64,000 bases of DNA from Augochlora pura (lineage: Eukaryota; Arthropoda; Insecta; Hymenoptera; Halictidae), in contig NC_135777.1 in NCBI RefSeq assembly GCF_028453695.1, positions 13,133,714-13,197,713 of the forward strand, in the 5' to 3' direction. The notes under the pieces are model-generated. The model was not told the origin of the DNA and made no database searches. It worked only from the letters and a program-made list of their open reading frames with translations. Positions 13,539 through 26,783 of this stretch are shown here, piece by piece; the stretch's first letter is position 1, and the number at the start of each line of letters is the position of its first letter. Made by a program: the position numbers and the translations under genes.

Positions 13539-13719
13539 GTAGCAGCACCAGCACCACCGGAATTCGTGGGCTCCGCGCGATTCCCTCGAGTGAGCTTCTC
13601 TCTCTTCCGCCTGGTCCTCTCTTCTCTCGTCTCTTTCACTCGGGTTGGTCGCCGTTTATCGCGCCACCCGGTGCATTCGGTAGCCCGATAGCGCGGTTAT
13701 CCGCCGGCAGCCTCCTCTC

Positions 13720-13776
13720 GCTCCGCCTCCGCCTCCGCCTCCACCTCCGCCTCTATCTCTGCCTCTCCTCGCCTCG
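13720..13776. repeat. CTCCGC hexanucleotide repeat
   Basis: About five CTCCGC-type units followed by decayed CTCTGC units. A POU octamer lies just to the right. Confidence 0.85.
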
Positions 13777-13778
13777 AA

Positions 13779-13786
13779 ATTTGCAT
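13779..13786 (+). promoter_or_regulatory. POU octamer ATTTGCAT
   Basis: Perfect octamer in CGAAATTTGCATGGCATTT, within a CpG-rich block. Confidence 0.4.
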
Positions 13787-14270
13787 GGCATTTACATCCG
13801 ATTGCGGCGCGACGCGGACCGAAAGTGGCTAGCGTGTCCGCCTGGCCCTCGTCGATCGAACTCGCCCCCCGACGAAGGGCACCTGCCGTTGCGAGGGTCA
13901 CGGGCGCGATGCACACCTTCCCCTACGCCGATCGATCGATCGCGATCGCGATCTTCTTCGGACAGTCTCCACCAAATTGACAACGAATACCTGAACGCGC
14001 CTGATGGAGCGTCACAACTGATCTATCCTTGTTAAAACGCCTTGGGCCAGATCTGACCCCGGCGCAGGTTTCTGTACGAGGAGGATGAGACTTCACCGTT
14101 ATCTGTCGACATTCGAGGAATAACGCAACGCATGTACAATGTTGCATATAAGTCTCGAATACTTTAGAAAGGAGGATAAATTAATTTACGCCTAGATTGG
14201 ATTTAATTCAAAAAGCAGTGACAATTGATACTACTAATGATTGGCCCCAGAATTCTATGCATTCCTGTTT

Positions 14271-14446
14271 TTAACCTGCCACCTGGGGTTACTGGGTCAT
14301 TCCGATCCAGTATATATATTTAAATCGTCACCTTGTTAATCAATTAAATACCAGCTATAGAAACAATAGAAGTATCTCAAAAAGATGTTCGTAAAAATTG
14401 ACGAATAAAGCTGAGTTCTGAGAATAATCGAAAATCTGAGGGTTAA
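14271..14446. mobile_element. Possible TTAA-bounded element, weak ends
   Basis: The left side begins TTAACCTGCCACCTGGGG and the inward-read right side begins TTAACCCTCAGATTTTC. Only the first six or seven bases match, so the inverted terminus is weak. The 176-bp interior is AT-rich and non-coding. Listed because the size and TTAA borders fit the other elements in this window. Confidence 0.28.
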
Positions 14447-15406
14447 TACCTGCAACATTTATTCTGCACAAAAATCCGCAGTCTACCAACCACACTGAAC
14501 TTTTCTTCCTCAAGATGCATCGTCGACGACCAGCTTTGGAATTTTTCGATAATTTCATCGAACGGTGTCACATTTTGCATAGATTAGTCCGAGCAAATAG
14601 TAAACCACGCACGGTTGGACCGAGGTCACAGCACGCACGCGCCGCATCGAACGAAAGAATGAATAATCTTGGTAGCAGAACGTGTCAGTGTTGCAAGGGT
14701 TAATGGAAACGTCACTAGAGCCCACGACCGGTTGTTTAATGTCTGTCGAAGAAACACAGAGGAGGGTTTTTACAGACAGAATCGTTTTCCCGAATCGCGT
14801 CGGCGAACCGATGGAAGTTCGTCCTACGACGTTCCATTGTGTCCGATGCTACTACACAGTATTGTGATTTAGGGTTCGATGACGACCCGTGAAGCACCTT
14901 TCACCTATAGGTTCGCGTGGCAAAAATGGAAGGTGAAAGCATTCGCGAATTCCAAGGTATTTCTTTCGTGTAGAAATAGTTGTTTTATCTCTTCACGACC
15001 GCCAGCCTAAAACTCAGAACTGTTAATTGCTCGTTCGATGAGGAAAATGAATAGCGGATTCGCTCGTGCAGATCATTGCACAAGATACTCTGAAAACCAA
15101 TTATTCCGACTGCCGATGAGTAATACATAATTGGATAAATAATTCTTTGATGTTCCCACGATCCACAATGTTCCGCGAGTTATTACACAAACATTACACC
15201 CGTTTTTCAATTCACACGAATTTGTTTTACGCGAATGAAAATTGCAAAAAAGGATAATACTAAATCACAGAAAAAGTATTGAAAATAGAAGCTGAGGTAG
15301 GTTTTAGAAATACATATTTATTTCAGTTGGCTTAAGAAAAATTAATTTTACCATTTCAGTAAGCGGAAATAAATTTTATTCTACAATTTTAAACAATCAG
15401 CTTTTT

Positions 15407-15704
15407 CTACTTCATTAGCACAAACTCACCGTCTTCATCATTTGAAACAATTAGAAGTCCGACATCATTTCCATTTCTAATATAAACTATTTCGGATGAT
15501 ATATTCGCCATGTCTCGTTTCAGAAACTTGCTGATACTCGCGGCAAATATTTGATTACTTTTGTTAAAATTTAAAGACTGCTCGAAAGTTCGAGTCATCG
15601 TCTACAATAACACTTTCCAATCCATTGACTAATTCATGAGTTTCGCGGAGATTTAGTGGCAGCATAAATTCAAATGGCGTATCAAAAATACCGCGTCGAT
15701 AGTG
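15407..15704 (-). pseudogene. Possible frameshifted small coding remnant, unrecognised
   Basis: On the minus strand a frame from 15704 down to 15564 reads protein-like residues (GIFDTPFEFMLPLNLRETH..., a Met at 15665). It overlaps a +1-shifted frame, 15598-15407, that begins MTRTFEQSLNF and ends SNDEDGEFVLMK before TAG. Together they could be about 95 residues broken by one frameshift. I recognise no domain. The surrounding DNA is AT-rich, which by itself favours Ile/Asn/Lys/Phe codons, so chance is a real alternative. Confidence 0.22.
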
Positions 15705-16979
15705 TTATAATTTGCCCCGTAAAAAAAAGGGACGCGCGTAAAAAAGTGCCGCATAAATCGTGGAACGGGAGTACGCGTTTGACGAGAAGAAGAAACGTCG
15801 GACAAATGACCAAGAACGAGCGACTTAAACGGCACCCCTGTTTTATAGCGCGGCCGATCGACGCGAGAATGATCTGGCCTGTTCCGTCCCCAAGCAATTC
15901 TATCAACGCTTTCCATTGCATTTAGAGCGCATTAAAAGATAACTAGGTCCCCTTTTAGGGTTGTTCCGAACCGAAATCGCGGATTGGTAACACGCGAGTC
16001 GACCGTAGGCCGTCGGAGCGCCGCCCACTCGGCCGAGCATTCCTCGGCAGTTCCGAATGAGCGCTCAAGGTAAGCCGAGAAGAGTCAGGGTCGTAGGTGC
16101 TGCAGTTACGTCGGAATTGGACATTATTTTCAGCGAGTGCCGGCCACTTAACTTGGGCGACCGCGAGAGAGCGAGAGTACAGCTGCGCCCGCGTGCACGT
16201 GTACGTGTACGCGTCGCGTACGTGGTGCGTGCGTGTCATAGGTCCTATTATCGCGGCCGCTCGGCACTGTTGGGCCGATTCGCATACTCTTGTCCCCGCC
16301 AAAGTTCGCGCCGCGCGAGTCTCTCGACCCGTTCGTTTCTCCCGGCCGGATAAGTTCGCGGCTTTACGACGGGTCGCGTTCCCGGCGTTAACGAGCGTCG
16401 CCGAGAGGAGCGGAGCGGAGCGAGGAGGACTCGCGGACGTTCCCAGACGGTTTCGCGACGAGACGATAGCGGGGTATTGGAATTTCATGAAATTCGAGGG
16501 GCACCGTGGCGCTAATTCTCCGAGTATCGTGGAACGAGAGGGTCTCCGGTTTCCCGCCTGTTAGCGAGCTCGTCGCCGGACTCTCTCGATCGGGTCCTCT
16601 CGATCCCCTGACCTCTCCGCAACGGACCTGATAGAGTTTCCTTCCGCGTGAACGCCGGAGGAGGACCGAACCGGGCAACGGTCGCGGCGCCGTTCCGTTT
16701 TTACGGGGCCACGCCGCGCCTGCTATCTAGCCAGCAGCAACAGGCCGGTTATAAAACGCTCTCTACGCGTCGACGAACGTCGTAAAAGCGAGAGCACTCG
16801 CCGCTCGATGTTTATCCGCTTAGAATTTTGAGGACGGACCGACCTGCCGTTGGCTCTCGAGACCGTTCATTAGCAACACGAGTTTGCCACTGCGACATTC
16901 CACCAGCTCATAGTCTTCAAGTTTACAGATATTTGCTGCACCGAAAATTTTGAGCATAAGATTCTTTTTCGAAGCCTAA

Positions 16980-17374
16980 CGCTAAATACCAAGACAACAA
17001 CTATATTTTTTTATCTTCAGTATCATAAAATATTCTTCAATTTTCTCTTCGCTTTTGGAGTTTGAAATAGTTTCTAACGTTATCCATTTAGATACAATTT
17101 AGATCTGACTCAGACGCCACTTAATGCTCCGAATAAAATTCCCTAGCTCTATCGTGGTCATATTTGGCGGATCTCTAAATTTGTTCAGCCCCCCCCCCCT
17201 GTTACCTTTAAAAGTGATGATTTATGGGCCGACATACATTTTTGTATCTATACCAAAGGATTTAATCTCGTTATCTGTATATAGACAATAAATCATTAAC
17301 TGCAATGCCGATTTTCCAAATAAGAAAATAAGGGTTCCTCGAGATCCTGGAGCGCGCTAAATACCAAGATAACA
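16980..17374. repeat. Short direct repeat flanking AT-rich DNA
   Basis: CGCTAAATACCAAGACAACA (16980-16999) recurs as CGCTAAATACCAAGATAACA at 17355-17374, with looser similarity in the flanks. It may be a relic of a local duplication. An 11-C run lies between them at 17189-17199. Confidence 0.5.
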
Positions 17375-18706
17375 CGAATACCGATCTCTCTAATTACAAA
17401 ATTAAGACTCGCAGCGTTCCCCGATGGAATATATAAGAGAAACAACGATTCTGCCGCGACAGGTCCCCCAGAGGCAGGTAAAGATGGCGCGGTTAATTGA
17501 ATCGTCGCTCGCTCGAGATTAGAGCTCGCATGCAGGGCGTAAAACGCGATCGGCAAATGTATATTAAGCAGCCACGATTTTATGGGCTGTCCGGTAGGTG
17601 GTGAAGCGATACCAGTCGCGGTAAAGCGATACACACGGCACGATCACGCGATCCTCCGATCGATCGATCGGTTGGAATTTCGTACCAGGACGAAAATCGA
17701 CGCTGCGCCTTCCGCCTCGCCTCCGACGACCGAGCCGACACCTTCTCCTTGACATTTTCTCCAGACACCTACGGGCTATTCTCGAGATCTCGCCATGGAA
17801 TTTGCTTGCGCGCCGCGAGTCGACGCGATCGGGTCCGATGAGATCGCGTGGAGGATCGATTCTTCAAGCTGCCCGCGACCCACCCCTGACCGATTCCCAT
17901 AATTATCCCTTCGACACCGTGACACGCTGTCAGATGTCGAAACTGTGGGTCTTCCGTGGATACCCAAGTTGATTTTTCCACCGACGATGTTGACTTTCAA
18001 AGCTACTCTCGATGTTAATCGCAAAAGTGCGGAGAAATAGTGTAAGAATATAAAAATAAACTGTCCACCAGGTATATCGAATTTACCGAACTCCGTATTG
18101 GATAACAAAATATTAAATGCAATTTCCTCCCGGCTCTTTTTGTCAAGCTTTCATTGCATTTTTAAACAAGCACCGATTAAAATCAAACTATCGAGACGAT
18201 CCCTTCGATCGAAGGTACTCGATCCACCCTCTAAGTCCTATTAGTCGTTCATGCCACTTTTGTAGCACTCGAGTGTTACCATTTCACCGAGGTGAATTGA
18301 AACGTCAAGTGTTCCTTTGAAAAGACAGGCCGCAAACACGAAGACAATGGCCAGGCGGGTGCACCCTCGCTTAGGGGATGCTCCGGCTCGCAGCTGGCTG
18401 CGAGTATGGAATCGCAAACGGTCGCCGTGGCTTGGAATCTGAGAAGAAGCTGGTCGTCCGGCCGCGATTCGATCGTAGCATCGATAAAATTGAGAATGCA
18501 CACGCGGTCTCCGGGTTTTAATGAATGAACGTCTCGTGGATGCAGCAAGGGGGAGAGACCGAGATAGTGGGGAGGGGTACGGACGAGAGGAACGAGCCAC
18601 CGACCGGGGCAGAGGGGGGAAGGTTGATGCGCGCCGCCGAGAGAAACACAGAAACACCGGTGACCGGGTCCCCGCGTGTGCTTCGCGTTCTTGCGCGTGT
18701 GTACAC

Positions 18707-18718
18707 ATGCATGTGCAT
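18707..18718. promoter_or_regulatory. Near-MORE palindromic POU site ATGCATGTGCAT
   Basis: Differs by one base from the MORE element ATGCATATGCAT, which POU proteins bind as dimers. It sits in a TG/CA-rich patch, so chance is plausible. Confidence 0.25.
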
Positions 18719-20543
18719 GCGAAGAGCGTGGTGCACCACGAACCTGAACGCACAGTCATAGGGAGAGTTAAACAGGCGTTTGTGTAACGGCGGGACGTAG
18801 CCGGAACGGATAGCTCGCCGCGGCCGTACAGATCTACATAATGTTTATTATGCTAACCTAGGCCAACGCGCTTGCATCAACAAGTGTTATATTATCATTC
18901 AAATAAAATGTTTTAATCTGCATACGTTTTATCGGGCTCCCGCGGGCATGCGGAATGCGCCGGTGGCACGAGACAAGCGCGTTCCACGCGGACCAGACCT
19001 GCACGCGTCCCGAGGCCCCCTCACAGTGTCCCTTTAACACCTTGCACACCCCATAGATCCGCTCCATCTTCGAAACAATCGGGTGTTCGATCTCTGGTTC
19101 GCCAAAAATTCTGTAGACAATTTCAACTCGATAGGTCGTCGGTCAGCCTCGACGATGCTGCGCAATTGCATGTGAACTGTTATTGTTTTCGCGTTGTCAG
19201 TCGGTGAATTGATTTGCTTCTTTTAATAGAAGAACGGGTACTTGGGACAACTGATTTGATTTATGCAAACTCAAGTCTGCTGGCAAAATATTTATCAAAC
19301 TTCTTCCTCGATCTTTATGCAATACTTCGGATCATTTCATTAAAATTAGCCATCCGGCTGACGAACTAATTTCGAGGTTGTGAAATAGTTTACACGACAC
19401 TCAAAATTGTTTAAAATGGATGTATTGCTACTGCACGTGTCAGTGTACGATGGATAAAAAAAGAAAATAAGAAATATTAATTTTTAAATCGGAATTAAAT
19501 ATAACGTAAATTGCACATGTCGAGTGTAATCGGAAGAATTACTTGAAGTAATAAATTCAAGATTCACTTATGGTAGAAGTAACAAGTAATAGTAGACTCT
19601 GACAGACTCGGGGTCTGCAGGTAATGGTTAAGATATCATTTGAAGTCAAGAGGTGAAGAAAGACATTGCAACTTTGAGCGGCAGAAACGAGAAGATTGTA
19701 GTCTGCCTTCCAGCAACTTGGACACGAATAAATACGTTTGTCTGTCTCTCAACAATTACAGATGAAACGAAAAAATTGTCAGTGCCTACGTAAGCACTCG
19801 GTTTGCAGTTATTCTTTCCTGTGGAACGTTAGCCAGAGCTCACTCCAGGGATTACGAATGCGGGCAGCAGCGCAGAGTAGATCGTGATCAGGTCCACCCG
19901 CGAATTTACGAAGAGTTTAGCCGCGAGCCGCGAGTGTCGGCGCGCACCGAAAGGTCAATAAAATTACTCGGCCGCAAATACGCCGTGGATTCGATCGCGT
20001 ACAAATGTAACGAGCGCACCGGGCACGGGGAGGGCCGCGCTGCCGATAAATACACTCGCCGCCGATTCAATTACGGATCGGCGGATGCTCGTCCATCCTT
20101 CCGTCCGAATTTACGGTGGAACGGCCCGTCCAGATGAATCCCCGATCTCGTCGCGCACCGGGACAGAACCGTCCGTCGATGCTGCGCCACCGACGGACAC
20201 CAGCCTTTTCCCCTTTTACCAAGAAAGTTTATTGTTTAAAACGTCGATCGTGCGAGCGACACGTCCCCGCCGCCGATAAACTGGCAAATCGACGAACCTT
20301 TTTCACGAAACGCCACTCCAAGTACCGAAATTCGAGGCTCTCCGACGAATTTTTTGAAAATCACCTTGAACTGTGAAAATTATTTCTAAATGAATATATA
20401 ACGTAGTAGAATAAAGTAGAATTAAGGATGGTTCGACTGTTAAAAATTTCTAAATTCTGTCTTACGCTTTCCTAAATCTTCAATTGTTGATAATCTTTTA
20501 AATATTATAAGATCAGAGTTTTCCAACAAATTAGTGAGATATT

Positions 20544-20800
20544 TAACCCCTTGCCATACTTTCACGAGTCTGACACATGATGGAGATCTCTAGTAAATGC
20601 CTGTTAAGTTCTTTTTCACCTGAATAAAATTTTGATTCCTTGTCATCAATATTCAAACATTCAAGTAAATGTGGACAAAATAAATATAAATCGTCTTTTT
20701 TCTTCTTCGAAAGTATTAAGATCGGGAAACTTTGAATCGTTGTATCTATAAAGAAAGTACAGCAAATACTTTGGACACTGAACACTCAACTCAATATATG
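20544..20800. mobile_element. Single TTAA-type end of an eroded element
   Basis: TTAACCCCTTGCCATACTTT begins at about 20544 and is followed by CACGAGTCTGACAC. A related end at about 63004 reads TTAAGCCCTTGCACTGTAAT, then ACGAGTCAGACTCGTGG. No matching opposite end was found, so the right limit is arbitrary. Confidence 0.28.
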
Positions 20801-22648
20801 ATAAACTTACCGCCCCAATCTTCCTATGAGATTTGATTATTTCTAAATCAGATCGTAATGTCCAGTTCTTCAGTTGCCGAAATGCAATGGCGTATCATTT
20901 TGACCAAAATCTCTAATCCCATAATACATTTCGAAGACGAATCCTTGAGATCAATGTTGACCGATTAGTCAGTTAACCGTCTTTTGCGAGCATACTCTGA
21001 TTATATTCTGCCTATATATATATCAACCATGTAATATACCAAAATGACTAACAGCAGCTCAAGCTATGAATTTTGCGAATCGGCAATCGCAAAGACAAAA
21101 CGTTCTACTTTCATATTAATATGGAGAACAAGTGCGAATTATGTCGAACATTTTTCACCCCTGAAGCACCGCCGGACCCTCGCAGCTATACGTTAACCAG
21201 AGGTAGAACTTTGCGACAGATTTTCGATTAGGCGGGTCGGAAAAGGCCCAGCGAGATTCGAGAAAAAGTTGGTCGACGAAAAACGGTGTAATCCGACGGT
21301 TTATCGGTCTCGAGGGTCGCGTGGGGCGTTCGCGAGCGGACGACGCGGATAAAATGGATCAAATGGATAAAATGGGTAAAACGGCTAACACAGCGCTGAA
21401 CAGGGTTGGCGGGCGATCGAGCGGGCACGGTCGTGACGCCGAAGCGGAAAAGGGCCGGCGCGGTGCGGTGCGAAGCGGAGCGGAGACGCGGCCGACGGCC
21501 TGAGAAGAAAAAGCCAAGGCGTTTCGGTCGCGTTCGTATAGCGAGTGCGTGACGGCACGGATTCGTGGCAATGCCAGTCCGTGCGACGCGTAATTGTACT
21601 AAACGTCCGCATTCTTGTCGTCGACGCTCGGAAAGCGAGGGGAACGGAGGCCTGACGCGAAAAAAGCCGAGAGACGTCTTCTGTCGTGACACACGCGTGC
21701 CGTTTACCTGCGATCGTGACGAGATCGAAATTATTGTTCCGTTTATTACCGGCCTGTCGATCTCGTTGCGCAATAATTGCACCAGAAGATTAGTGATTTT
21801 TGCGTCTGTAAGGGCGCGGTGCTGTCACTAGCCTCGTTACCGTCGCGCTGTATAATTAAACTCATAGCGGCGGAGTAACGGTTAATTTCAGCTGTTCGAT
21901 CGAAGACGAACGATATCGTTGGAAACCTCGTCCGCGACAAATCACCCTGTCCAAATAATGCTGGTACACGAGAATATCGCCGGTGTTTTATAAGCGGCAA
22001 TTTTCCGCATAATTGCGATGCACACGTCGCCGTTTCTCGGTTTCGGTTCGGCTCGGCTTCGGATTTTAATCGCGGATGCTGCTAAGCGATCTCGTCATCG
22101 TTCGTGCTTGTTAATAGACTCGTCGTTCGCAATAAACACGCTATTATTACCGACTTTCCAAACCAGCCGATCACCTCGCAACGATCTCGATCCCGGAATC
22201 GCGACGGCGGAGGAACGGGGCGCCGATAATCAGTGACATAACCGAATGAATAATAAACGGCCGCGAATAATAGCGATCGACCGGAATTAATGAATACGAT
22301 ATTTCGCGAGACGTTTCAACTCTCTCTTTCTCCTTCTCTCGCCTCGAGAGCCGTGTCCCGGGCCCGCTCCAGGTTGAACGCTCGATTGGAGAGACCGCTA
22401 GATTTAAATATCCAGTTATGCAAAGTGTCGCGACGACTGACGCTCCAATTGTGTCCCGAAGAATCCGCCCATCTGCGGGGACGGGCGTGAATTTCGATGG
22501 GAAAGAGACGCGAAAACCTGAGGAAAAGAGTCCGAGGTCAGAGTCCAGAGGCGGGACGTGTCGCCTGGTAACGATAAATAGAAAATGAGCTTCGACTCGG
22601 ACAAACGGAGCCTCGAAGAATCGGAAACTAGGCAGACGAGCGGCGTCT

Positions 22649-22754
22649 TTCTCTCCTCTCTCTCTCTCTCTCTCTCGCTCTCTTTCTCTCTCTCCCTTTC
22701 TCTGGTTTCCAGCTGGGCATCCGGCTCTCTCTCTTTCTCTTTCTCTTTCTCTCT
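22649..22754. repeat. CT-rich compound microsatellite
   Basis: Two CT/CTTT runs (about 22649-22703 and 22725-22754) separated by about 20 bp of unique sequence. Confidence 0.92.
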
Positions 22755-22853
22755 TCGCTCGAGACTACGCGTTGCTTTCTCCGTCTCTGGGTCACTCGCA
22801 CGGGGAACCTGGGTGGGATCTTTCCGTGCCACCTGTGTCTTCATTATTCAGCA

Positions 22854-22861
22854 ATGCAAAT
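22854..22861 (-). promoter_or_regulatory. POU octamer (ATGCAAAT on plus strand)
   Basis: Perfect octamer preceded by CATTATTCAGCA, which could contain a weak Sox-like site. It pairs with another octamer 265 bp away. Confidence 0.42.
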
Positions 22862-23118
22862 AGATTGCCGGCGCATTACCATAATTAGATTCAATATTTG
22901 TAACTTGTCACGCCATTAGTATAATTCATCCGACCGAGCGCTCCGTCTAATCTCCTCGGACAACCATGCTCAGGATCACGTTTTTTCCGAAAATCGTCTA
23001 ATACATCTTCGTGCCAACAGATCGCCGAAGATTCATTCTACCAGCACAGCATCGGAAATCTTCTAGTAATTGAATGAAACTGTTCCGAACCCATTTATGG
23101 CCATTGGAATCATGGCGC

Positions 23119-23126
23119 ATTTGCAT
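23119..23126 (+). promoter_or_regulatory. POU octamer ATTTGCAT
   Basis: Perfect octamer in GGCGCATTTGCATGCTAC, in a stretch with several ATTA cores. Confidence 0.42.
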
Positions 23127-24470
23127 GCTACTGTTTATTACTGGAAACGGAATCCCGAATGTGGGTATCAATGTTACGATCAATGAATATCTACCACTTT
23201 TCTCGCGTACAATAAACAATATTATATAAACGCCGAACGAAACAACTTTTCCGCCTGTCCCGCTATAAATCTATGCCCGCACATTCTACACCGTTATTTA
23301 GGATTTGTCAATGTTTTCTGGTAAGCCCAATTATTGCAATGGCTCGACGAATGCTTTCGGAAATAATTCACAATGTTCTTGTTTCAGAACTTTTTTTGTC
23401 TACTCTTATTGTGGACTAACGTGTCGCGCGTGACAACTTGCACCGGTTCAACTTACGTCTATACGTCGAATGTTCTTTATCGTTTGCGACTATCAACTGC
23501 CGGCAAAATTTTCATCTGTGATTATCCTCAAAGCGGAAGATATTATCATGTTTAGTGGAGAATTCAGTAAGTATTTCGAAATTTGTTTAAATCTATCTAA
23601 AGTATAGAACATTAAAAAGATATCAATTCCAGGTTGGTAAAAACTACCTTGTCGGCAGAGGTGTAATAACGCAGAAACTCTCGAATAAAATGAAGAAAAA
23701 CACACCGCCTAGGGAAACCTCGTCGCAGAGAGACAAACAAACAGAAGTCGTCAACCAATTTTCACACTTTCCCAGTGTGCAGGCAACTGCGCGATTACTA
23801 TTTCAATGTGCAAAGTGCATCGAGCAGGTGACGCCTCTTGGAAAGAAACGAAGCAGCGTAAGTGGAAGAGGACAGCCTCGCGCAGCCATGCGTCAGGGTC
23901 CGGCGGGACCCGGGCGCAGTGGTCAGACAGGTCGACTATTAATCCACTGGTGGGATCGGCGCGTCACGAATCGTTAGCAAAAACGACGCCGAGCCTTGGC
24001 GCACGTTACCGACGAGTTAATAACGCGACGCCGGGCCGGCCGGAAGTCTCGATTCGCATAAAACTCGCCGGCACGTCCCATAAATTCTCGAGTTCGATTA
24101 GAAAAACCTGTGCAAAAACCGTGACCGATAATCTTCTAGATGCTTCATCGATCCGCTCGATTTCCGCGTTGCTGTCGGCGGCCGTGTCCCGACGACACGG
24201 CGTCGCGGGATTCTCGTGGAACGCGCTCGTGCAGCGCTCACGACGGTGCATTCGACGACGCAGTCGACGGTGGAGCGGCGGTAGAGCGGCGGGAAAACAG
24301 CGTCGCACGCGGAGAGGGAAGAAAGAAAAATAGAAAAACAAGTTTTGCCGGTCGGAACGCTTCCACCCCACGCGGCGAAGGCCGCTGGAAACGCAATAGC
24401 AATCGCGCGGTAAGTGGTTTCTCCGCGCGAGCGCAGCCTCGGGAACGGCCAAGTGTTCGCGAAGGTCGCC

Positions 24471-24498
24471 GTCAGCGTCAACGTCAACGTCAACGTCG
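24471..24498. repeat. GTCAAC hexanucleotide repeat
   Basis: Four to five GTCAAC units, running into GAC trinucleotides to 24513. Confidence 0.85.
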
Positions 24499-26721
24499 AA
24501 GACGACGACGAAGAAACGGCTCCGGCTCGCCAGGCCTGTCCGACCGAGGATTCACGGGCTGGATCCGCGCGCGTTTGGCGCCGGCGTTTCCCGAGAGAAA
24601 AATTCGACGCAATTGCGCTCTCGCAGGCCGCGCCGCGCCGCGCCGCGCGAGCCTCGACCTGGTCGCCGATGTTTTCGGCTTAGTCAGTAGATCGGTGGTG
24701 GACGTTTGCCCTCAATTAACTTCATAAGTGAGTAAGGAGGCGTGCGGTCGGTCGGTCTCCCGTCGGATCGCCCGTATCTCGCGCGTACACGCGCGCTACT
24801 TCGCACCGATTCGGGCCCGCAACCGCTTGCTTGTTCGCGACGCTGGCAGCCGCTCGGGAGCGCTCGCGAACGCGAGATGGAAAACAGCGAACGGCCTCTT
24901 CTGCGAAAGGAAACTTTGTCGCCTCTCCGCGGTGAAGCTGGAGGAAACGTACCGAACACCGCTCGCGAACGCGATCGCCGCGCCGGGACGACGCGAGTAT
25001 CGGCGAGAGAGGAAAATTTTCAGCGGCCTGAACGCTTTCCGGTCTGATTCCGCGACCGGTAAAGAGCAGCGCGAGCCGGTCGCTGTAATTTACGCTCTTC
25101 GTCCTTCGGCCGAGGAATCCAGATACCGTGTCAACCAGACCGATCGCGAAATCCTTCGACTTTGAGGCGACAGAGCGTGCTGACCAGTTTCTACGCTGCT
25201 CAAATTAAAGGGGATCCTGTCCGACTCGCGACGAGATAAGTCGGCGCAGCTGTGGGCGCTTGGTCGACGGGAATCGGTCGATCCTTTTTTCAAACTTTCC
25301 TCAAGCTGATTCCCCACCTTACGTCTTAACGCTTCAGCTGCTGTGTCACCCACATGTGGCAGACGGAATTATTTGCCCAGATTTGAGAATTTATTTATAC
25401 GGGTGTCTGTCTACAGTATGTAGTAATGGCTTTTTGCCCGTACAACGAATTCACCTGGACTCTATTTCTACAGCAAGATCGAGATCGATAGATCCTCTTT
25501 CGATACGGGTATCGAACACAATTTGCCCTGGAGGTCCCGGAGACGTGAATCAACGATTGGGCAAAGTTTAATATGTTCACGCACGATTCGTTCACTTTGC
25601 CAATGCACAGTGACGATTCCTCGTCTAACGCCAAAGCTTCGTCTTTCTAACAACAATCGTGAAAACCGAGCAATCGTTATAAACTTCAAGTTTGCAGTTC
25701 TGTTCTCGCCAAGTAGGTTAGTTCGATTTCTAAAGCTATGAGTGTAAAAGTAAGCTCTGTGGGATGTCTGCTGGATGGTTGAATACGCAATCGCGCCTCA
25801 ATCTTTGTGCAATCGAACTCTGTAGGAGACCAATGGCGTTGCCCTAGTCCTACATTCTCTAGGTCGAAGAGAACCTTGCACTCGGAGACCAATCCTTTGC
25901 GGATATGCAACGTCTCAACAATCTCTTCAAGAAGAAGAAAGGAAACTGATGAAGTGCGAATCAGTTGGTCGCAAGTAGATTACATGAACGGAAGCTAAAA
26001 TAATGAACGGGAGACCCTGACGTCTCTAACATGGCGACAATGGTCCCGAATGGGTTAAACTCATCGTTTCCCGGGTAATTCGGCGGGTTCGTAAACAGGA
26101 GCGAATGCGGCGTAAAAGTTGGGAGCGTTGGCAGGTCTCTGCTGGATCTTGTCTACCTAGGCGAGCTATGCGCGATCTTTATTGTCCTATGGCCTCGATC
26201 GGCGCGCGCGCTCCCGCTTAGACGCCCGCACGCTGCACACAGCTCTTTCGACGCGTATGAAAACGGCTCTCTCTCGGTTCTCTCTCGGCCCTCTCGGTTC
26301 TCTCAGCTCGGCGTCCGTAGGATCGGCGAGGCGCACACGATCCGCGAGCGACGCCCACGCGAGAATATTGCCGGTCGCGCGAGAGAGCCGGACGAGGACC
26401 GAGCGGACTCGGTCTTGGTCTCGTGGAGCGGTCTCTCGCGGAGCGAGAACGCGCTTGGACACCGACCGAAGCTATACGGTGCCGCTTGTATCCGTACAGG
26501 TGTACGTTTCACGAATGCGCGTGCGTAGGCTCGTTTACTTAGCCAATGCCATAGCCGAGTTATTTATCTGTCTTTTGCCCGGCAGCACCAGCCGAGAATC
26601 TACCTCTGTGTGTAAGTACAAGCCCCAACACTCCTAGAGAGCCGGCAACGCGTGGGTCCGGAGCTGTTCAAGGCCTACCTGCTCGATCGCTAGTGCGTTC
26701 GCGTCGCTCGGACTCGCGATT

Positions 26722-26783
26722 CCTTCTCTCTCTCTCTTTCTCTCTCTCTTCCCCTCTCTCTCTTTCTCACTTTTTCTCTCTCC
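26722..26783. repeat. CT-rich microsatellite
   Basis: Imperfect CT run with CTTT and CCC interruptions. Confidence 0.9.

Larger units (their letters stand above)
12343..22648. other. Intergenic, alternating CpG-rich and AT-rich DNA
   Basis: CpG-rich blocks at about 13130-14000, 15960-16880, 17440-18800 and 19860-20330 alternate with AT-rich stretches. No frame has recognisable protein features except the doubtful remnant near 15.5 kb. Octamers at 12561 and 13779 and the near-MORE site are the notable motifs. Confidence 0.5.
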
